Source: Ligustrum vulgare (taxonomy: Eukaryota > Streptophyta > Magnoliopsida > Lamiales > Oleaceae). From it: a stretch of 64,000 nt of DNA. The position numbers and the translations under genes are program-made. The notes under the pieces were generated by a model. The model was given only the letters and a program-made list of their open reading frames with translations, made no database searches and was not told where the DNA came from. Positions 1-13,100 of the stretch are shown here, one piece after another. The stretch spans positions 35,012,929 through 35,076,928 of the forward strand of contig OY743190.1 in assembly GCA_963555705.1 (NCBI GenBank), given 5' to 3'. How positions within the stretch are numbered: the first letter of the stretch is position 1; every line of letters begins with the position of its first letter.

Positions 1-1093
1 ATAGGGAAAATGGAAGGCCCGGGCTGATTTGCATAAATTGACATATCAGGGACTGAAATATAAATTTTGGAAATCAAGGGACCAAAATGCAAATAATGAA
101 AGTTCAGGACTGAAAAGAACTTTCAAGAAAGTTTAGGGACTATATCGATGAAATAAAAAAGATAAGGAGAAATTTGAAGGTTGAAGGGCAGGAATGTAAT
201 ATTTGGAAAGTTAAGGGTCCAACTTGCACTTTTGAGAAGATTGAGGGGCTAGATTAAAAATTTGCAAAAGGTCAGTGACCAAACTGCACAATCTCTGAAA
301 CTGAGGTACTATTCTGTAGTAGTCCAATAATGGCTCAAACTAAGACCAACAAACCAACCCAATCCCCAATCCACCAACTAGGCCCAATATAAAATACTCA
401 AGCCCATAACTCAACTTCAACCCAACTAAAATAATCAAACCCTAAAACTTAGCCAACAAGCAATAGCCAACATATGCAACCCTAGACTCAAGAGGGCTAA
501 ATCAGCTGATCACAGCCCCGCGGCCATCGCCGGAGACCACAGTCGGTGTCTTCATTACTGAAAGTCACCGCCGGCGACGTCGGCCATTCCGACGTCGCCA
601 CCCTGATCAACCACAGCCAAAGCATCACTTAAACCAAAACCAACCGGAAAACCAACATTCCCGAAACATGGCACCACTACTGCCTCCAATGAGACAGACC
701 CTCGCCGCCAAGATTTTCACCATAAACTACCAATCGACGACCAGACTTACACCGGAAAGCCCCACACAGCCACACATCCAACACAACACAACCACCACAG
801 TACACCACTCACACACCAAAAACTGAATCAGAAAACAAACAAAGAAGACGGTTGAATCAGTCCACCACAGCACCACCATCTTGTAGCCAGCAGATACAGG
901 GATTTGAGTAACTGAGCTGCAATAAACTGCTGCACGGGTTGAGATACAAACAGAGAGAACAAGAGCTGAAGGAGGAAGAAGATTGACAAAAATAAAATAG
1001 AAACAACTTGGCCGGACGAGCGGCTGCGCCGCTGCTCGCCGGAGATCGAAACTCTCAGACCTAGACCAAAATCGATTTACTGCTCTCATACCA
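1..1093 (-). mobile_element. internal leader of an LTR retrotransposon in an OSCA intron
   Basis: Reading the minus strand, this stretch follows a primer-binding site and a short LTR at its right, so it is the start of the internal region of an LTR retrotransposon that continues beyond the left edge. A 120-codon open frame (minus, 727-1089) begins at the ATG inside the primer-binding site but has no recognisable gag motif and is probably leader. The middle part (about 480-720) is GC-rich; the far left is purine-rich non-coding sequence. I see no gag, protease or reverse transcriptase in the visible part. The element lies in the intron after the sixth coding exon of the OSCA gene, in the same orientation as that gene. 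Confidence 0.55.
1082..1093 (-). other. primer-binding site (initiator tRNA-Met type)
   Basis: On the minus strand the LTR end ...TTTCAACA is followed at once by TGGTATGAGAGC, one mismatch from the usual plant copia site TGGTATCAGAGC, which pairs with the 3' end of initiator tRNA-Met. This fixes the orientation of the element. Confidence 0.7.
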
Positions 1094-1254
1094 TGTTGAA
1101 ATACAATGATGAAAATATAATTGTATTTCTTAATTATGAAAGTGTTATAAAGTAAGGTATAAATAGAAACCTAAAACACATGATTGCCTACTAGTTCCTA
1201 CACTATTCTAAACTACTATGTTGGTCCTTACAATATTAATCCAATATTTCAACA
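1094..1254 (-). repeat. 5' LTR, 161 bp
   Basis: On the minus strand it starts TGTTGAAATATTGG and ends TGTATTTCAACA, a TG...CA unit whose termini are inverted repeats of each other (TGTTGAAATA/TATTTCAACA). It abuts the primer-binding site. At 161 bp it is short for a copia LTR. The partner LTR and target duplication lie outside the window. Confidence 0.6.
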
Positions 1255-1709
1255 ACCACAAAATTGGACTTTATTCTCAATGGATTTGGAGCCAGACACA
1301 TGAATCCTTTTTCGCCACTCTGTTTGGTCCATTGCTACAGGCTACAGCTACCCAAAGATAAAATTAACTAGATTCTTAGCACTAAAACCACAATGTTAAC
1401 TTTTATCTACTCATCCCTCTTTAAAAGGCCTAGCAACCAACAAACATATTTCAGAAGACAATATATTACTGGGAAGATCAAACAAAACCACATATTATGA
1501 CTAGTTTTATCATCAAAACTCAGGATAGGAGCTTACTTTCATTATGGAAAAGCCATAACAGGAGCTTACTTTCATTATTGTCATTATGCTTGTCAAGAAG
1601 AAAGAATTAAGAAATTAAGTAAAAATGGAAAAGCCATAACTTTGAAAGGAAATAGACCTTTCTGAAGCTTTATAGATCTAGAATTCAAAATTTTGAGAAC
1701 CATACTTAC

Positions 1710-4700
1710 TTCTTTCAATAGTCTCTCAATTTCAACTGTCTGATGATCAATTGCATCTACTTCCTCTCCACAAAGACCAAGAAAACCAGTCTGTAAAATT
1801 TAGAAATTAGAAAATGGCATGATTAAACCTTTAAGATTACATATTGAATCACGATAGCATTTTAAAAGTAGTGAATCACCAGAGTATGAGAAATTCTCAA
1901 TGACATTGAACACAGCAAATAGGTCACTTAAAAGTAATTGTATATATTACATTACCTTTATCATTGGCCGTTTTGATTGATTTCTATAATATTTTAATTG
2001 GTAATAGTCAAGCCAATTTTGCTTATTTTTCTTCTCCTTGACCAGTTGTGCAAGTTTATTGGCATCGCATACAACCTGCAGAAATCTTCCATCATAAGAA
2101 TACAGATGCAAGTAACAATAACCAATGTTCAGAAAGCAGGCCCATTCTATAAAAATAAATGTTTCTTAGTCAAACTATAATTCAAAATTTAACCAAGCAG
2201 CATAGAAGCACAGTTGAGAAATGACACAAAATAGACTGCCTGCAACTAATTTTCCGAAAATGCACAACATTCCAGGGTAGTGAAAAGATTATATATTAGT
2301 ATATAGTTGTAAAACTTTGTACTTAGGAATCAAAACTTAAACTAGGACTTCTACGTAGTCTTAATGATAGTTCAGATTAATGACATAAGAAAACCATGGG
2401 TAATTTTTTCCTCATTAATACCATCACAAACTTCACATACCATTATATGAGCTAGCCAGCATATACATTCAACAAGAATAGGTTTGTGAGGGGAATGCTT
2501 TAACAAAAAACCTTCTGAATTACTTTGTTTGAAAAGGGTTCTTCAGCTATCACTTTTACAAAATTTCGAAAAAACTATCTAAAGACTAAATTTAGGATAT
2601 CAGTAATGGGACATTGCCTGTTAACTACAAAAATTCAACACATGCATGGAAGACGAAACAATTGAGGATACATTATCCTTTGCAGAGATAATTGTAACCT
2701 AAAACATTGATGCTGACGTATCGAATATTAAGAATGCAGCAAACCTGATGGGTCAGATAGTGATCCGGATGGTTCACCAGGAAAAAGTGCTCAACGGAGT
2801 TGCTCGCTGATTCATCAAGATCGGGTGGCACATTCTTAACGAGAACCTGGGAAAAGTCAAAGTGTCAACACTCTTAATAAAGATTAACTACAAGAAAAAT
2901 GAAAATAATTTCCAAGTTAACCAAAATTAAAATATGGTAGTCACATTAGATACGCCTCCTAAACCACGACATCTTCAACATAAAGCAGCTATAACTGTCA
3001 ATGAAGACAGAAAAAAGGAGTGTATCAAAGAAATTGCAGGTGGAGAAGGCAATGACAATGATTCGCAGAATGAACACAATGCCACAACCAACCATGCCCG
3101 ACAAACACTCATTAGTATAGAAAGTACTCATAATTTTCTGTTGACTTTGAATATTCTCCAATTTAAACTAGTCTAATTTCGACAGATAACCCATGTGTTA
3201 TGCATTCATGTGGACCATGCATCTGTATCTGGACAACCTTACTATTACAAAACCAAAAAGAATATATCAAGGTAGAAAAGATTTTTGATACTAAATTTTC
3301 TATCTTCTCAATCAAATTTAGTAGGAGATTGAATCTTACTGTAAATTGATCAGGGCGACGTCTTTCAGAAGCAATAAAGTGTAAACGCATTGCTGAAACA
3401 TTGGCATACTCTTTTAGCAAAATATAGCACGCCCAAAAAGTAAAGGCATACGCCATCACTATATGAGTCCAAAACCTGAAAATGAAAATACCATTAAATT
3501 CTTTAGGCAGTACTAATATGGAAACACGAGGGTCCAGGTGGGCGGGGCAGACTTATGGTCGTCCTCTCACCATGCCACCTTTATGTAATCTGATGGATTC
3601 TAAAAACCCAGAAAGCACAGTCGTATAGTACTAAAAGGTCCACAAAAATGACACTGTGATACTAAAGTTGAGCTGATGCCTACGGTTTCTGAAGATGGTT
3701 CATTGGACATATTGATACGTTTGACAAAACCTAGTGCCAAAGAAAACAGCTAAACAACTCAATGAAGCAGTGGATGCAGAGTGGTGGATCAATAAAAACA
3801 GTCCTGAACCACAGTCCAAAAAACTACTCCATATAAATGTCAATGAGATGTGAATGTGAACTCAAACAAACTCTAAACATGGACATGCAGTTCCAGTGTT
3901 AAAAAAACTTTAAACCCAATGTAAAATTGCAAGATAAGACACAAAGTGACAACCTTGATTGCATATGAAGGAGGTCTTCTACTAGAGTGCATGAAAAACA
4001 TCCAACTAAAAATAATGATTGCACCCGAACTATCAAACTACATCATCTTAGAGGCAGGTGGGAATGAATACAGCTAAACTAAATAGGATTTATATGCTGC
4101 TTGGTCTGATGATGTGCTAAATAAGCATTACTCAGGTTCAGCTTGCCACCTTTTCAAAATGACAACTCGATTTGTTTGGCTTGCTGAGATGAATAATGAG
4201 GAAAAAAAGCTACTCGTGTCCATAATTAAAGATTTATTTTGAAAAGAAACATACAAAACGGTATTTCAAATAACCCTGCATAATCATATGAAGACACACT
4301 TGCATGCACAAGTAAACTAGCCAAGCTTATTTGTGAACATGCCCTGGTTCAATATTGGCTCATTTAATGAACTCAATAGTTACACCCAAAATTAAGGTTG
4401 CCCAGTAACGACCAAGAACCATCCAAGCCTTAAAGACTAGTTGAACAAAAGAGTGTGGTATTGGCGATTGAAGGAGTTTCATGCTTGTTGAAAGCCTTTC
4501 AAAGTCGATCTAATGGGTCGATTAAAAACCAAGACCCATACAAACCTAAATTTTACTTTTAGACCTAAATTGGGCAAATGCAGATGGCTGATGGTTAACT
4601 ACTGTTGAAGATTTAAAAAAAAAATTATGAATAAAGCATGATCCTCACCTGTTGGATCCAAATGGAATATTTGAAATAGAAAGCTTATCAATATCACTGT

Positions 4701-5617
4701 ACTGAACTTTATTAGTTGCGTTAGCTTTCTCCAGGGTATTATTTGTCCAGTTGACTGGTACCAGGATAGCCCATGCGAGCAACGTCACAGGAACAAAAAT
4801 CTTTAAACTACATGAACCAATGTGCAGAATCAGAAAGCAGTATTAAGCTTTGGATTATTAAAGGGAATCTAGCTCGATATATTGGGAAAGATTACACAAC
4901 ATACTGTCAACAAAGGGAATTACACTTTATAGGAATCATCAAAGAACTGAAACCTCATGAGATAAATTACTTTTTTAAGTTCCAACACCCCAAACACTGA
5001 CGTGCAATCCATAGTAAATAAATTAAGCAGAAGCAAGTCGAACCAGTAGTCGAGAATAAACATAATTGTAAGTAACATTATAGCTATTCCCACCACACCA
5101 CATGCTATGTAATGGATCCGACCTCCACAGTAATCTCTTGAGAATTTTCTCATGCCATAGATACATAATTTGCAATTCTTCCTCTTAGACTAAGCTTCAT
5201 TTCTTGAAAGTCAATTGGTTGGTAAGATTTGGTAGTCTCAAGGATTAAGGATGTGATGAAAAGTAAACACTTGAAAGTATAAGAAATATATGTTTTTGCT
5301 TACCCCAGCAAGTAAATTCGCAAATAGACTGCAGAATCCAATCCTGCGTGATCAATGAGCTCCGGTTCAGGCATTCTCAGTGCATCTGGCACCCAATTCA
5401 GAAATCTAATGTATGATCTCCAGTCCAGATTGACAAGTTTCTTAATGAATGTCCCTGACTTCGTTGGGCTTGCTCTCAAACCTTTGAGGTACCATTTTGG
5501 GAAATATACTCTATCGTTAAAGGGCTGAAGTCGTAGGATGGCAAATGCGATAAGGAAAACCAATGCACTTAGAATATTTATGCCAGCTGCAAGCCCTATA
5601 TCCCCAAAAGAAGCCAT
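1710..5617 (-). CDS. OSCA1: OSCA1/CSC1-like hyperosmolality-gated calcium channel, 5' part
   Basis: Plasma-membrane, TMEM16-like mechanosensitive cation channel that admits calcium on osmotic stress. Coding exons, from the start: 5304-5617, 4649-4807, 3340-3475, 2745-2846, 1956-2075, 1710-1790. All have GT/AG borders and phases agree, giving 304 codons, about 40% of the roughly 770-residue family. Exon 1 holds the N-terminal membrane helix (about residues 8-29) and the family block NDRVYFPKWYLKGLR, then MPEPELIDHAGLDSAVYLRI. Exon 2 has VPVNWTNNTLEKAN; exons 4-5 have VKNVPPDLDES and NHPDHYLTHQ from the cytosolic domain; exon 6 has TGFLGLCGEEVDAID. The remaining pore helices must lie left of the window, beyond the LTR insertion, or the gene is truncated. 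No internal stop is seen. An upstream 5'UTR exon may end near 6153. Confidence 0.88.
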
Positions 5618-6870
5618 ATTTCACTCACCTCTGATTAAGTAAGAGAACGCCCTGCAGCAAAACAAGAAATTTTAGAACATGTACATAAGGAGCAAGTACA
5701 GTTACACTCCTTAAAATGGTAGATCATGAAATATACATATAATAATTTGCTGGAACTTATAAATATGCCTGTGGTAAGTTCAGGAACATATGTTTTTTAA
5801 TTAATTCACTATATAAAACTAATTAATAGAAAGTAAAAATAAAATATGCAAACTACTACTTTCTAGGCTCATAACTCTGAACTAGTAAATATCAATTCTA
5901 GACAATTATTTTAGTAACAAATCCAAATTCACATATAATTTCATTATTCTAATTATATTGCTAAGGGATAATACTGTTGAGGAGTTTGGAATTCTCGCAT
6001 ATGTCCAAAATTCTCCTTTTTTTTTTTTTTTTTTTTGAATTTTGAATCTTTGAAAGAAAAACTGTTGCAAAGAGGAACATAATTTTATCCTCTTTCTCAT
6101 CTAATTGCAGATTCCGCGGATCAAGGCAGAAAATTACATGGGGGAAAAACATACCTTTGTGTCTTGTGATGATTTTAACCGTGCTGCTTCAAGTATATGA
6201 ATATGATGATACAGTGAATAGACTTGAAGAAAAGGAAACAAGCAGTGGCGATTTGCGGATCGAAGAGTGTTAGAATTGCTTCACGATCGAATCGAATCAA
6301 AACTAAACAACATTCCCATAAACTACACCACAGTCCACCAACCTATATACATCAAACTCTACATTCATCATGTATCTCATTATTCAACAGAAGAAAATGA
6401 AAAACGAAGAAGAAAGACCAAGAGATTTGTGGGCAGTTATACAATGTCTTTGTCTAGTTCTAAAATTTGGAAAAACCAGAATCAGAGAGAGTTTTTGAGA
6501 TTATTTCTTAGACTTACAGAAATTTTGCTCTTGTTTGTGGATATTTTACGTTTTGGGTATGGAGAACTTGAAGAGTTGAAATTGAGTGAAGAAAGTGATT
6601 CACAATACCATTAATGTGTTTTTTTCCAGGTTCAAAGCGAATAATGCATGTGATTATTGTGCAATTAAACTAATATATACTACATTTGATGGAAATGACC
6701 TGTAAAACACGATTATTATGTGGGGTTGTCTGGAAGGACCACGTGGATGCTCTAACGGCTATTTTTTGTCGGGAATTACTGAATTCGGGAGAATAAAGGT
6801 TGGGCAAATTTGTTTATTTATTTATTATTATTGTTTTTATTTTTGAAACTAGTGGTTGGGCAAAAACTTA
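5618..6870. other. 5' flank of OSCA; no other gene seen
   Basis: Contains a probable OSCA leader: on the minus strand, AAAG|GTATGT near 6153 is a plausible splice donor for a 5'UTR exon, and the acceptor would lie just upstream of the start codon. A run of 18 T occurs near 6018-6036. A 115-codon plus-strand frame at 6267-6614 matches nothing I recognise and looks like chance. Confidence 0.4.
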
Positions 6871-8748
6871 GGGGGTGTCCACAGTCCACAATATAGAATT
6901 TAGTGAATTTTTTTAAATTTATGGATTGTCATGGACTTTATAGATTTTTCTTAGAATCTCTCAACATCTAATGAAATTCTATTCTACAAATTTTAGTAGA
7001 TTTCAGTAGATTTTAATGAAATTTGTTAAACATGTCATCGTTATGAATTTTAGAGTTTTATTTACTTTTACCTCTTGTCAGGTAATTTATTTATTATTTT
7101 TTGTTATATAAGTTGAATTGAGACAGAAGTAAAAAGTTAACATAATTTCTTACTTGATCATCAAAAAATAAAAAAGAAACAAAAATACTCGAATTGTGTC
7201 GCTAAAAAATAAAATATATACAACTTTGTCTAATTTTGATGATAAAAAAAAAAAAAAACTGAAGCATTTCATTTAAAATAATCATCTTCTCTTCTCTATA
7301 TTTATTTTTCTAAATCTTCTTGTTGTTCTTGTTCTTGTTATTTTTTATTTTTTCTTTTCAATTGAAATTTAATTATCCAAAAATCAGCAAAATATAATTT
7401 CTCAATTGTCATTCTCTAATTCAGCGACATCTTTATTCGATAACAGATATATCCGTATATATAGCATTAAAAATACTCGGCGCTTTTTAAAAGTGGGCGA
7501 TTCAGACTTATTTTCTTGTAATCATATGAAAAATGAAGTCAAGTTGATGTAAGACATTTTTTTTCCCTCTTGCATTTTACATGAATGATAATGGAATTTT
7601 TCAAGTAGGATGGCAAAAAAACTCGTTTCGACCCGAACCCGATGGGGCCCCGACCCTAATGGAGCGAAAAGAAATCGTCCCGCGGGTCGATGAAGCAGTT
7701 TGTGTTTGACATCAATTACCCAAAACGGGTTTGGGCCGGGGCGGGTTTTGGTTGACCCGTCATGCTAATTTATTATTAAAAAAATTAATGCAAAAAATAC
7801 AAACAACACACTTTAAAAATACAATTTCTTGCTTATGATAACATCTTTGATTCTGTGATGAATTGGGTACTTGATTGTTTTGACTTTTACTTTTTTTTAG
7901 TGGGAAATAAAGTTAGAAACTTGAAGAAAACTATATTTAAAAAAAAAAAAAAAAAAATTATTGTCAGACGAGTCAGGGATACCCCGTTTTGATTTAACGA
8001 GTAATGGGGTCAAAATGGGCGGGTATGATTTTGATAATCTACTCATGGGGCGGGGGGCGGGTACCCGCCCTGAACCCGTCCCATTGCCATCTCTAGGAAA
8101 TTATTCTCATATGCCACAACGAGACCTCAATTCAAGCATGAAGTCAATTTGTAATAATATTAAAATATTTTTTAATTTATTTTTAATTTTTAAAGTGTAA
8201 ATAATTTTTATTCTTAGTTCTGTAATCTTTAAGATATTTTAATTTAACTTTTTGAAATTTATTTTCATTTTTATAGTATAAAAATTAATTTGGGTGGATG
8301 GTATGATAGGTTGAGGGAGAAGAGAACTCATGAGTAATTTGAGTTGTGATGTACAAATTTTTATAATTTTTTTATTTTACAATTACGCAAGGATATCGTT
8401 GTATACGCATTTTGGTGTATATATATATATATAACAAAATTACATTAGTGGTGGTAATATATTTAGAGGTCATGGAATTGGAAATTCGGGGAGTCATGGT
8501 CGGATTTGTTGAAAAAAAATTCCTTCTTATTTTGTAGTAACACATCCATCAAAATTCTTTCAATTCCATTCATATTAGAAATTCACTGGAATCCATGGAT
8601 TTTTGAGAACATCAGAATTTTGTGGAATCAATTAAAATCCATATTGAGAACCTTAAATTTTGACAGGTTCTATAAAATTCCAAATTAAAGATACGTGAAA
8701 TGTTACGGAATTCTAAAATCTTTCAAATTTAATATTTGGGACACCCCC
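6871..8748. mobile_element. PIF/Harbinger-like terminal-inverted-repeat element
   Basis: The left end is GGGGGTGTCC and the right end GGACACCCCC, perfect 10-bp inverted repeats. Both sides carry TTA (6868-6870 and 8749-8751), the 3-bp target duplication of PIF/Harbinger elements. The subterminal sequence is also inverted and AT-rich. No transposase or DDE frame is visible, so it is non-autonomous. It contains a younger insertion at 7606-8095. Confidence 0.7.
7606..8095. mobile_element. nested hAT-type MITE (TAG-GATGGCAA family)
   Basis: Starts TAGGATGGCAAAAA and ends TTGCCATCTCTA, giving inverted ends around GATGGCAA/TTGCCATC. The GC-rich subterminal blocks (CCCGAACCC and GTACCCGCCC repeats) contrast with the AT-rich host element. 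A second member is at 17910-18366, where an 8-bp target duplication is clear. The 79-codon frame inside it is not a gene. Confidence 0.55.
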
Positions 8749-10160
8749 TTAACATCAATAGCATGTGTTTGGTGTCTGTGTTTGGTAAACTTGCCAAAAT
8801 ATATAAATCACAAAATTTTCTAAATCACTGTTTAACCACACGCATTTTCTCTTTTCAATTTTCAATCACTATTTTTTACCTCTAAATCATAAATAAATTA
8901 GTTTATAAACTAAACAGTGCTACCAAACAGTAATAATTTATTTTTCCTTTATTTAAATTTAGCCTATTATTTTTATAAATAAAGAATTTATTATTTTTAT
9001 AAATAAAGAATTTATTATTTTAGAGATAAAATACATGATTGACAAAATATATATAATTAAAAGTAAACTTTTTGTTTATAAACAAGACCAAACATATAGT
9101 GTATTTTTGGAATTGATTTTTTGTTGAAGAAACAAGAAAGTGTACCTCAATTTGATAAAAGGGTAGTTTGTTTGACGGGGCTTCTATTTCTCGTAGAAAA
9201 AACTTTTGAGTAAGTTAATTTAAATCATTTTTTCTTTAAAAGCTATCTAATTAAACAATGTATTTTCAAAAAAATTATTCAAATATGTTTATAAGTAATT
9301 TCTAATTATAAAAGTAGCTTACTTTTCAAAAATCTTGTCAAACGAGTCCAAAGATTTTTTTGATAATGCATATACCATGAAAAATTGTTGTTAAATGAAG
9401 TGTAGAGAATTCTCTCGTCACTTCTGTTGTCAACCAACACCCACAATCGATGTGATAATTGTCCATCCTCCATTTAAAAAGTTAAGTCTATGTTCGACAA
9501 CTTAATTATAACAAAGAGTGATAATCATCACAATTTTCAATACCATTTTTTAATCACACACATTTTTGAAACTACTTTTTAACTACAAATTTTATCTAGA
9601 AAATAGCAAACTAACGGCAACTTGTAGCTGCCAAATATTTAAATGCTTCTTCGAGTGCAGTTAGAGGGATCTGAAGATTCAAGACCCTACATAGATTATA
9701 CAGTGAAATAAAAACCTTTTATTTTGTCGTTCAATTTGAATGCATTATTTTATTTGATAGATTCAAGTCTTTTCTTTCTGCTATTTGTTTTCTTAACCTC
9801 ACAATATAGGACTTGCTTGCCTTGAGAGAGATGGTAATGGACCAATCCAGACACAAAACATGGATTGAATAATTATACAAAGTATATTCATATTCAACAA
9901 GCAAATGGAATTCAAAAACTAAGCAGAGTGTAAATACAGTTGTAGCCTATACATACTGAAAACTTTAAATGTTTGTTTCTGATTATAAATAGATATATGC
10001 TCTAAAATTATAAAACAAAAGTAAAGAATCAAATCCGGGGCTGGGGCCGGGTATCTGAAGCCCTTTTCAGTTTTCACCTTTGATCATCTGAATATACAGA
10101 TAATAATTGTGGTGAAATCAGGCTGTTAAAGATAAATATTATGGACCGGGAGGTTAAGTT
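8749..10160. other. AT-rich intergenic DNA downstream of CERK1
   Basis: Holds a MITE-like unit at about 8770-8945 (GTGTTTGGT ... ACCAAACAG), a short tandem repeat at 8955-9020 (TTTATAAATAAAGAATTTATT), and the CERK1 3' flank. No gene seen. Confidence 0.4.
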
Positions 10161-13100
10161 TTACCTCCCGGACATCAGATGGACTAGACCCTGATTTTCA
10201 TAGAATGAGCCAATGTCCCAATCCTCAGTTGAAGATGACAATGTCATCAGTGCAACTACAATTGATCTCATGCTTGGCCTCAGTTGAGGATTTTCATGTG
10301 TGCACGCTTTCGCGAGCTGAGACATCTGCAAACAAAAGAAAGGATTAGGCGTTTTACGACTACTATGGAAATACAAATTCAGTTCCATGCCTGATTCATT
10401 ACAAGATTCTACCTTAGTGACCGAATCAAGGGGACAATTGTCGCCAAGCCTCGGATCAACTAGTTTTTGTACAGCTTCTGTAGGATCCGTCTGGCTAAAA
10501 GCGCTCTCAAACTGTAAACCATCAACATTAGAGTTTGTAACATCATTTTTATTGAGCGGTTCAAGGATTATAATCTAAATAAATAAGGTTAATTCAAAAG
10601 ATATACCAGAGCAACAAGTCCCTTGGATTCTGTAATAACTTCATTTGTCTTCACAATGGCTTCTTTGGCGGATATTAGTTCGAAAAGAACAACCCCAAGG
10701 GCATACACGTCGATCTTGGGAGAAACATCGCCATATTGTGCATACCTGCAAGCAAGCAAGTAAATTTATATATTCGTAAGGTAAGATGTATTTATCCTTG
10801 AAGATGTATCGACCATAATGTGAACAAAGGCACAATGTCTCACTCTGGAGGCATGTATCCAAAAGTTCCCACGAGTCGAGTGTGCAAAGAAGCACTCCCC
10901 ACTTCAGTCAGTCTTGCAAGGCCAAAATCAGCAACCTGAAGAGTATATAATTCAGCTTAAACATATCTATCACAATTTGGTTTTTAAGTAATGTGCAGAG
11001 TTATATCACCTTTGCACGGCAGTTTTTGTCAATCAAAATATTCGCAGACTTAATATCACGATGTATATAGAGAGGAACGGTATGCTCATGAATGTACTCG
11101 AGTCCTCTAGCCGAATCAAGGGCAATTTGCACCCTAGTGGACCATGGTAATGGTTCCCTTGCTTGAATCAAAATGAAAAACATAACCATAAGACAGAATC
11201 AAGAAAATATGTGCTTCATAAATACAGTATTGTTCGTACCTTGTCCACGTAAATGTTGACTAAGGTTACCATTGTCAATGTATTCATAGACTAAAAACAA
11301 GGAACCTTCGACACAGTATCCAATTAAACGCACCTGCATTAGATCATCACAAAATTTTCGACTCTGAAGTCAAGATCTAAAGAGAATCAGATATACCAAA
11401 CCCACTGGGCACTATAAGAAATAAGACTTAGTGAAAATACTCTGAGCATTTTTTAAGTTTCTAACTATGAGTTATCAGAATGTATTCTAGACAAGTATCC
11501 TTGGAAGTTGGAAATTAAGTAGACCTGCTGACGTTCTTTTATATAGAAGAATAAACAAATAAATATAATCTCATATTCAGAAGAGGATCTACAATGGACA
11601 CAAAAGCTTAAAGGAGAGGGAAGAAATATTCTGGGAGAGCATTACCAAGTTCACATGGTGAACATGAGTTAAAACCTTCAGTTCAGCTAGGAATTCTTTG
11701 GATGCTTGCATATCCATCTTCTTAATTGCAGCTTTCTGCAATTTCAGGAGACACGAGATCTGAGTGGCATTTTATTAAACATAGTTTGGAAGTACATTTA
11801 TATGCAAAGAGATTATTAAGTGTTGTAAAACTGGTACTGGAAACTGAACAACTGTCCGCCTCAAAATAAAATGGTATGTAACAGAATCTCCACGATATTT
11901 TGTAATTTGCTAGCTCACAAGATCACGTGCTTTAAGAATTTCAGTCGATTAGTGAAGTATAATTAATCTTCTTGAGACCCCAACAACATAGTGTTGTTGA
12001 GGTTAAGAAATCAAGTTAATCAACGCAACAAAGCACCAGCCAAAGAATTGTCTAGAATTTTCCTGAACTTCTCCTCCACCTCTATTGAGGAATTCTCTAC
12101 ATAAATGTAGACAACAATTCCATAGCCTTCTCTACCTATATAAGTGTGTGTAGTTGTTGTAAATATGTGAGAGAAGTGACTAAGAGAGGCTATGAGAGGG
12201 TAAGGTAGTAAGTATGTCATTGTCATTTCGGTAGAAGTACTATAATAAAATATTTGTGAGGTGTGCTTATATTTGTAAAAATATTTTGATCGTTTGAGTA
12301 TCAAACTCAACGGTCTTCATAGATTCAAGCTCAATTAAGTCCAAGATTTTGCTATGATGATTCTAGTCCATCTATGTATTGTCTTTAATTTCTTTTTGAA
12401 AATTCATATGCAGATAAAAACACAGAACTTGCAGATAGTTAACTGAATATATTTAGTATATTGCACTACTCTTGGTGAACATGAACTTGAATTTGAATCG
12501 ACTAGTTAATAGTTAATACCTAGTAAACAATGATATAGAACTAAAGGATAATCAATTTTTCATTGATCATCGTAATACTATGAATAGCATGCTAGGGGAC
12601 ACGAACCTCGCCTCTAAGCTCTCCATAGTAAACAGATGCAAAGCCACCTTGACCAATCTTATTAGACATGTCAAAGTTATTTGAAGCAAGTGCCAGTTCT
12701 TCATATGAGAATTCAACTGATTTATCCACGGTGATACCCTTGAGCCTTGGAGAAGCTGTAGCAACAAGAGGACCAGATCCTGATGTTTTCTCCAGCATGC
12801 CAGGACCTAAATCCATGAGAAACCATATGATTGTAAATTAAATTACTTGCTAGTTTCGAGCCTAGATTTAGCCCTTGTTTGATTCCCATAGTTTTTGAAA
12901 AAGTGGGTTTTGAATAGTAGTATTGGGAAATTGTGTGGTTAAAAAGTGGTTTGAAAAATAAAAAAATTTGTAGACTTGACTTTTTTGAATGGTTGAGATT
13001 GATTACTATAACAAAAAGTAGTATTTTTTATGAAAAAATATGTTTATCAAACAAAGGCTTAGTGTTGCTATGAGACGTGGAAGCTATAGAGAGACCAAAT

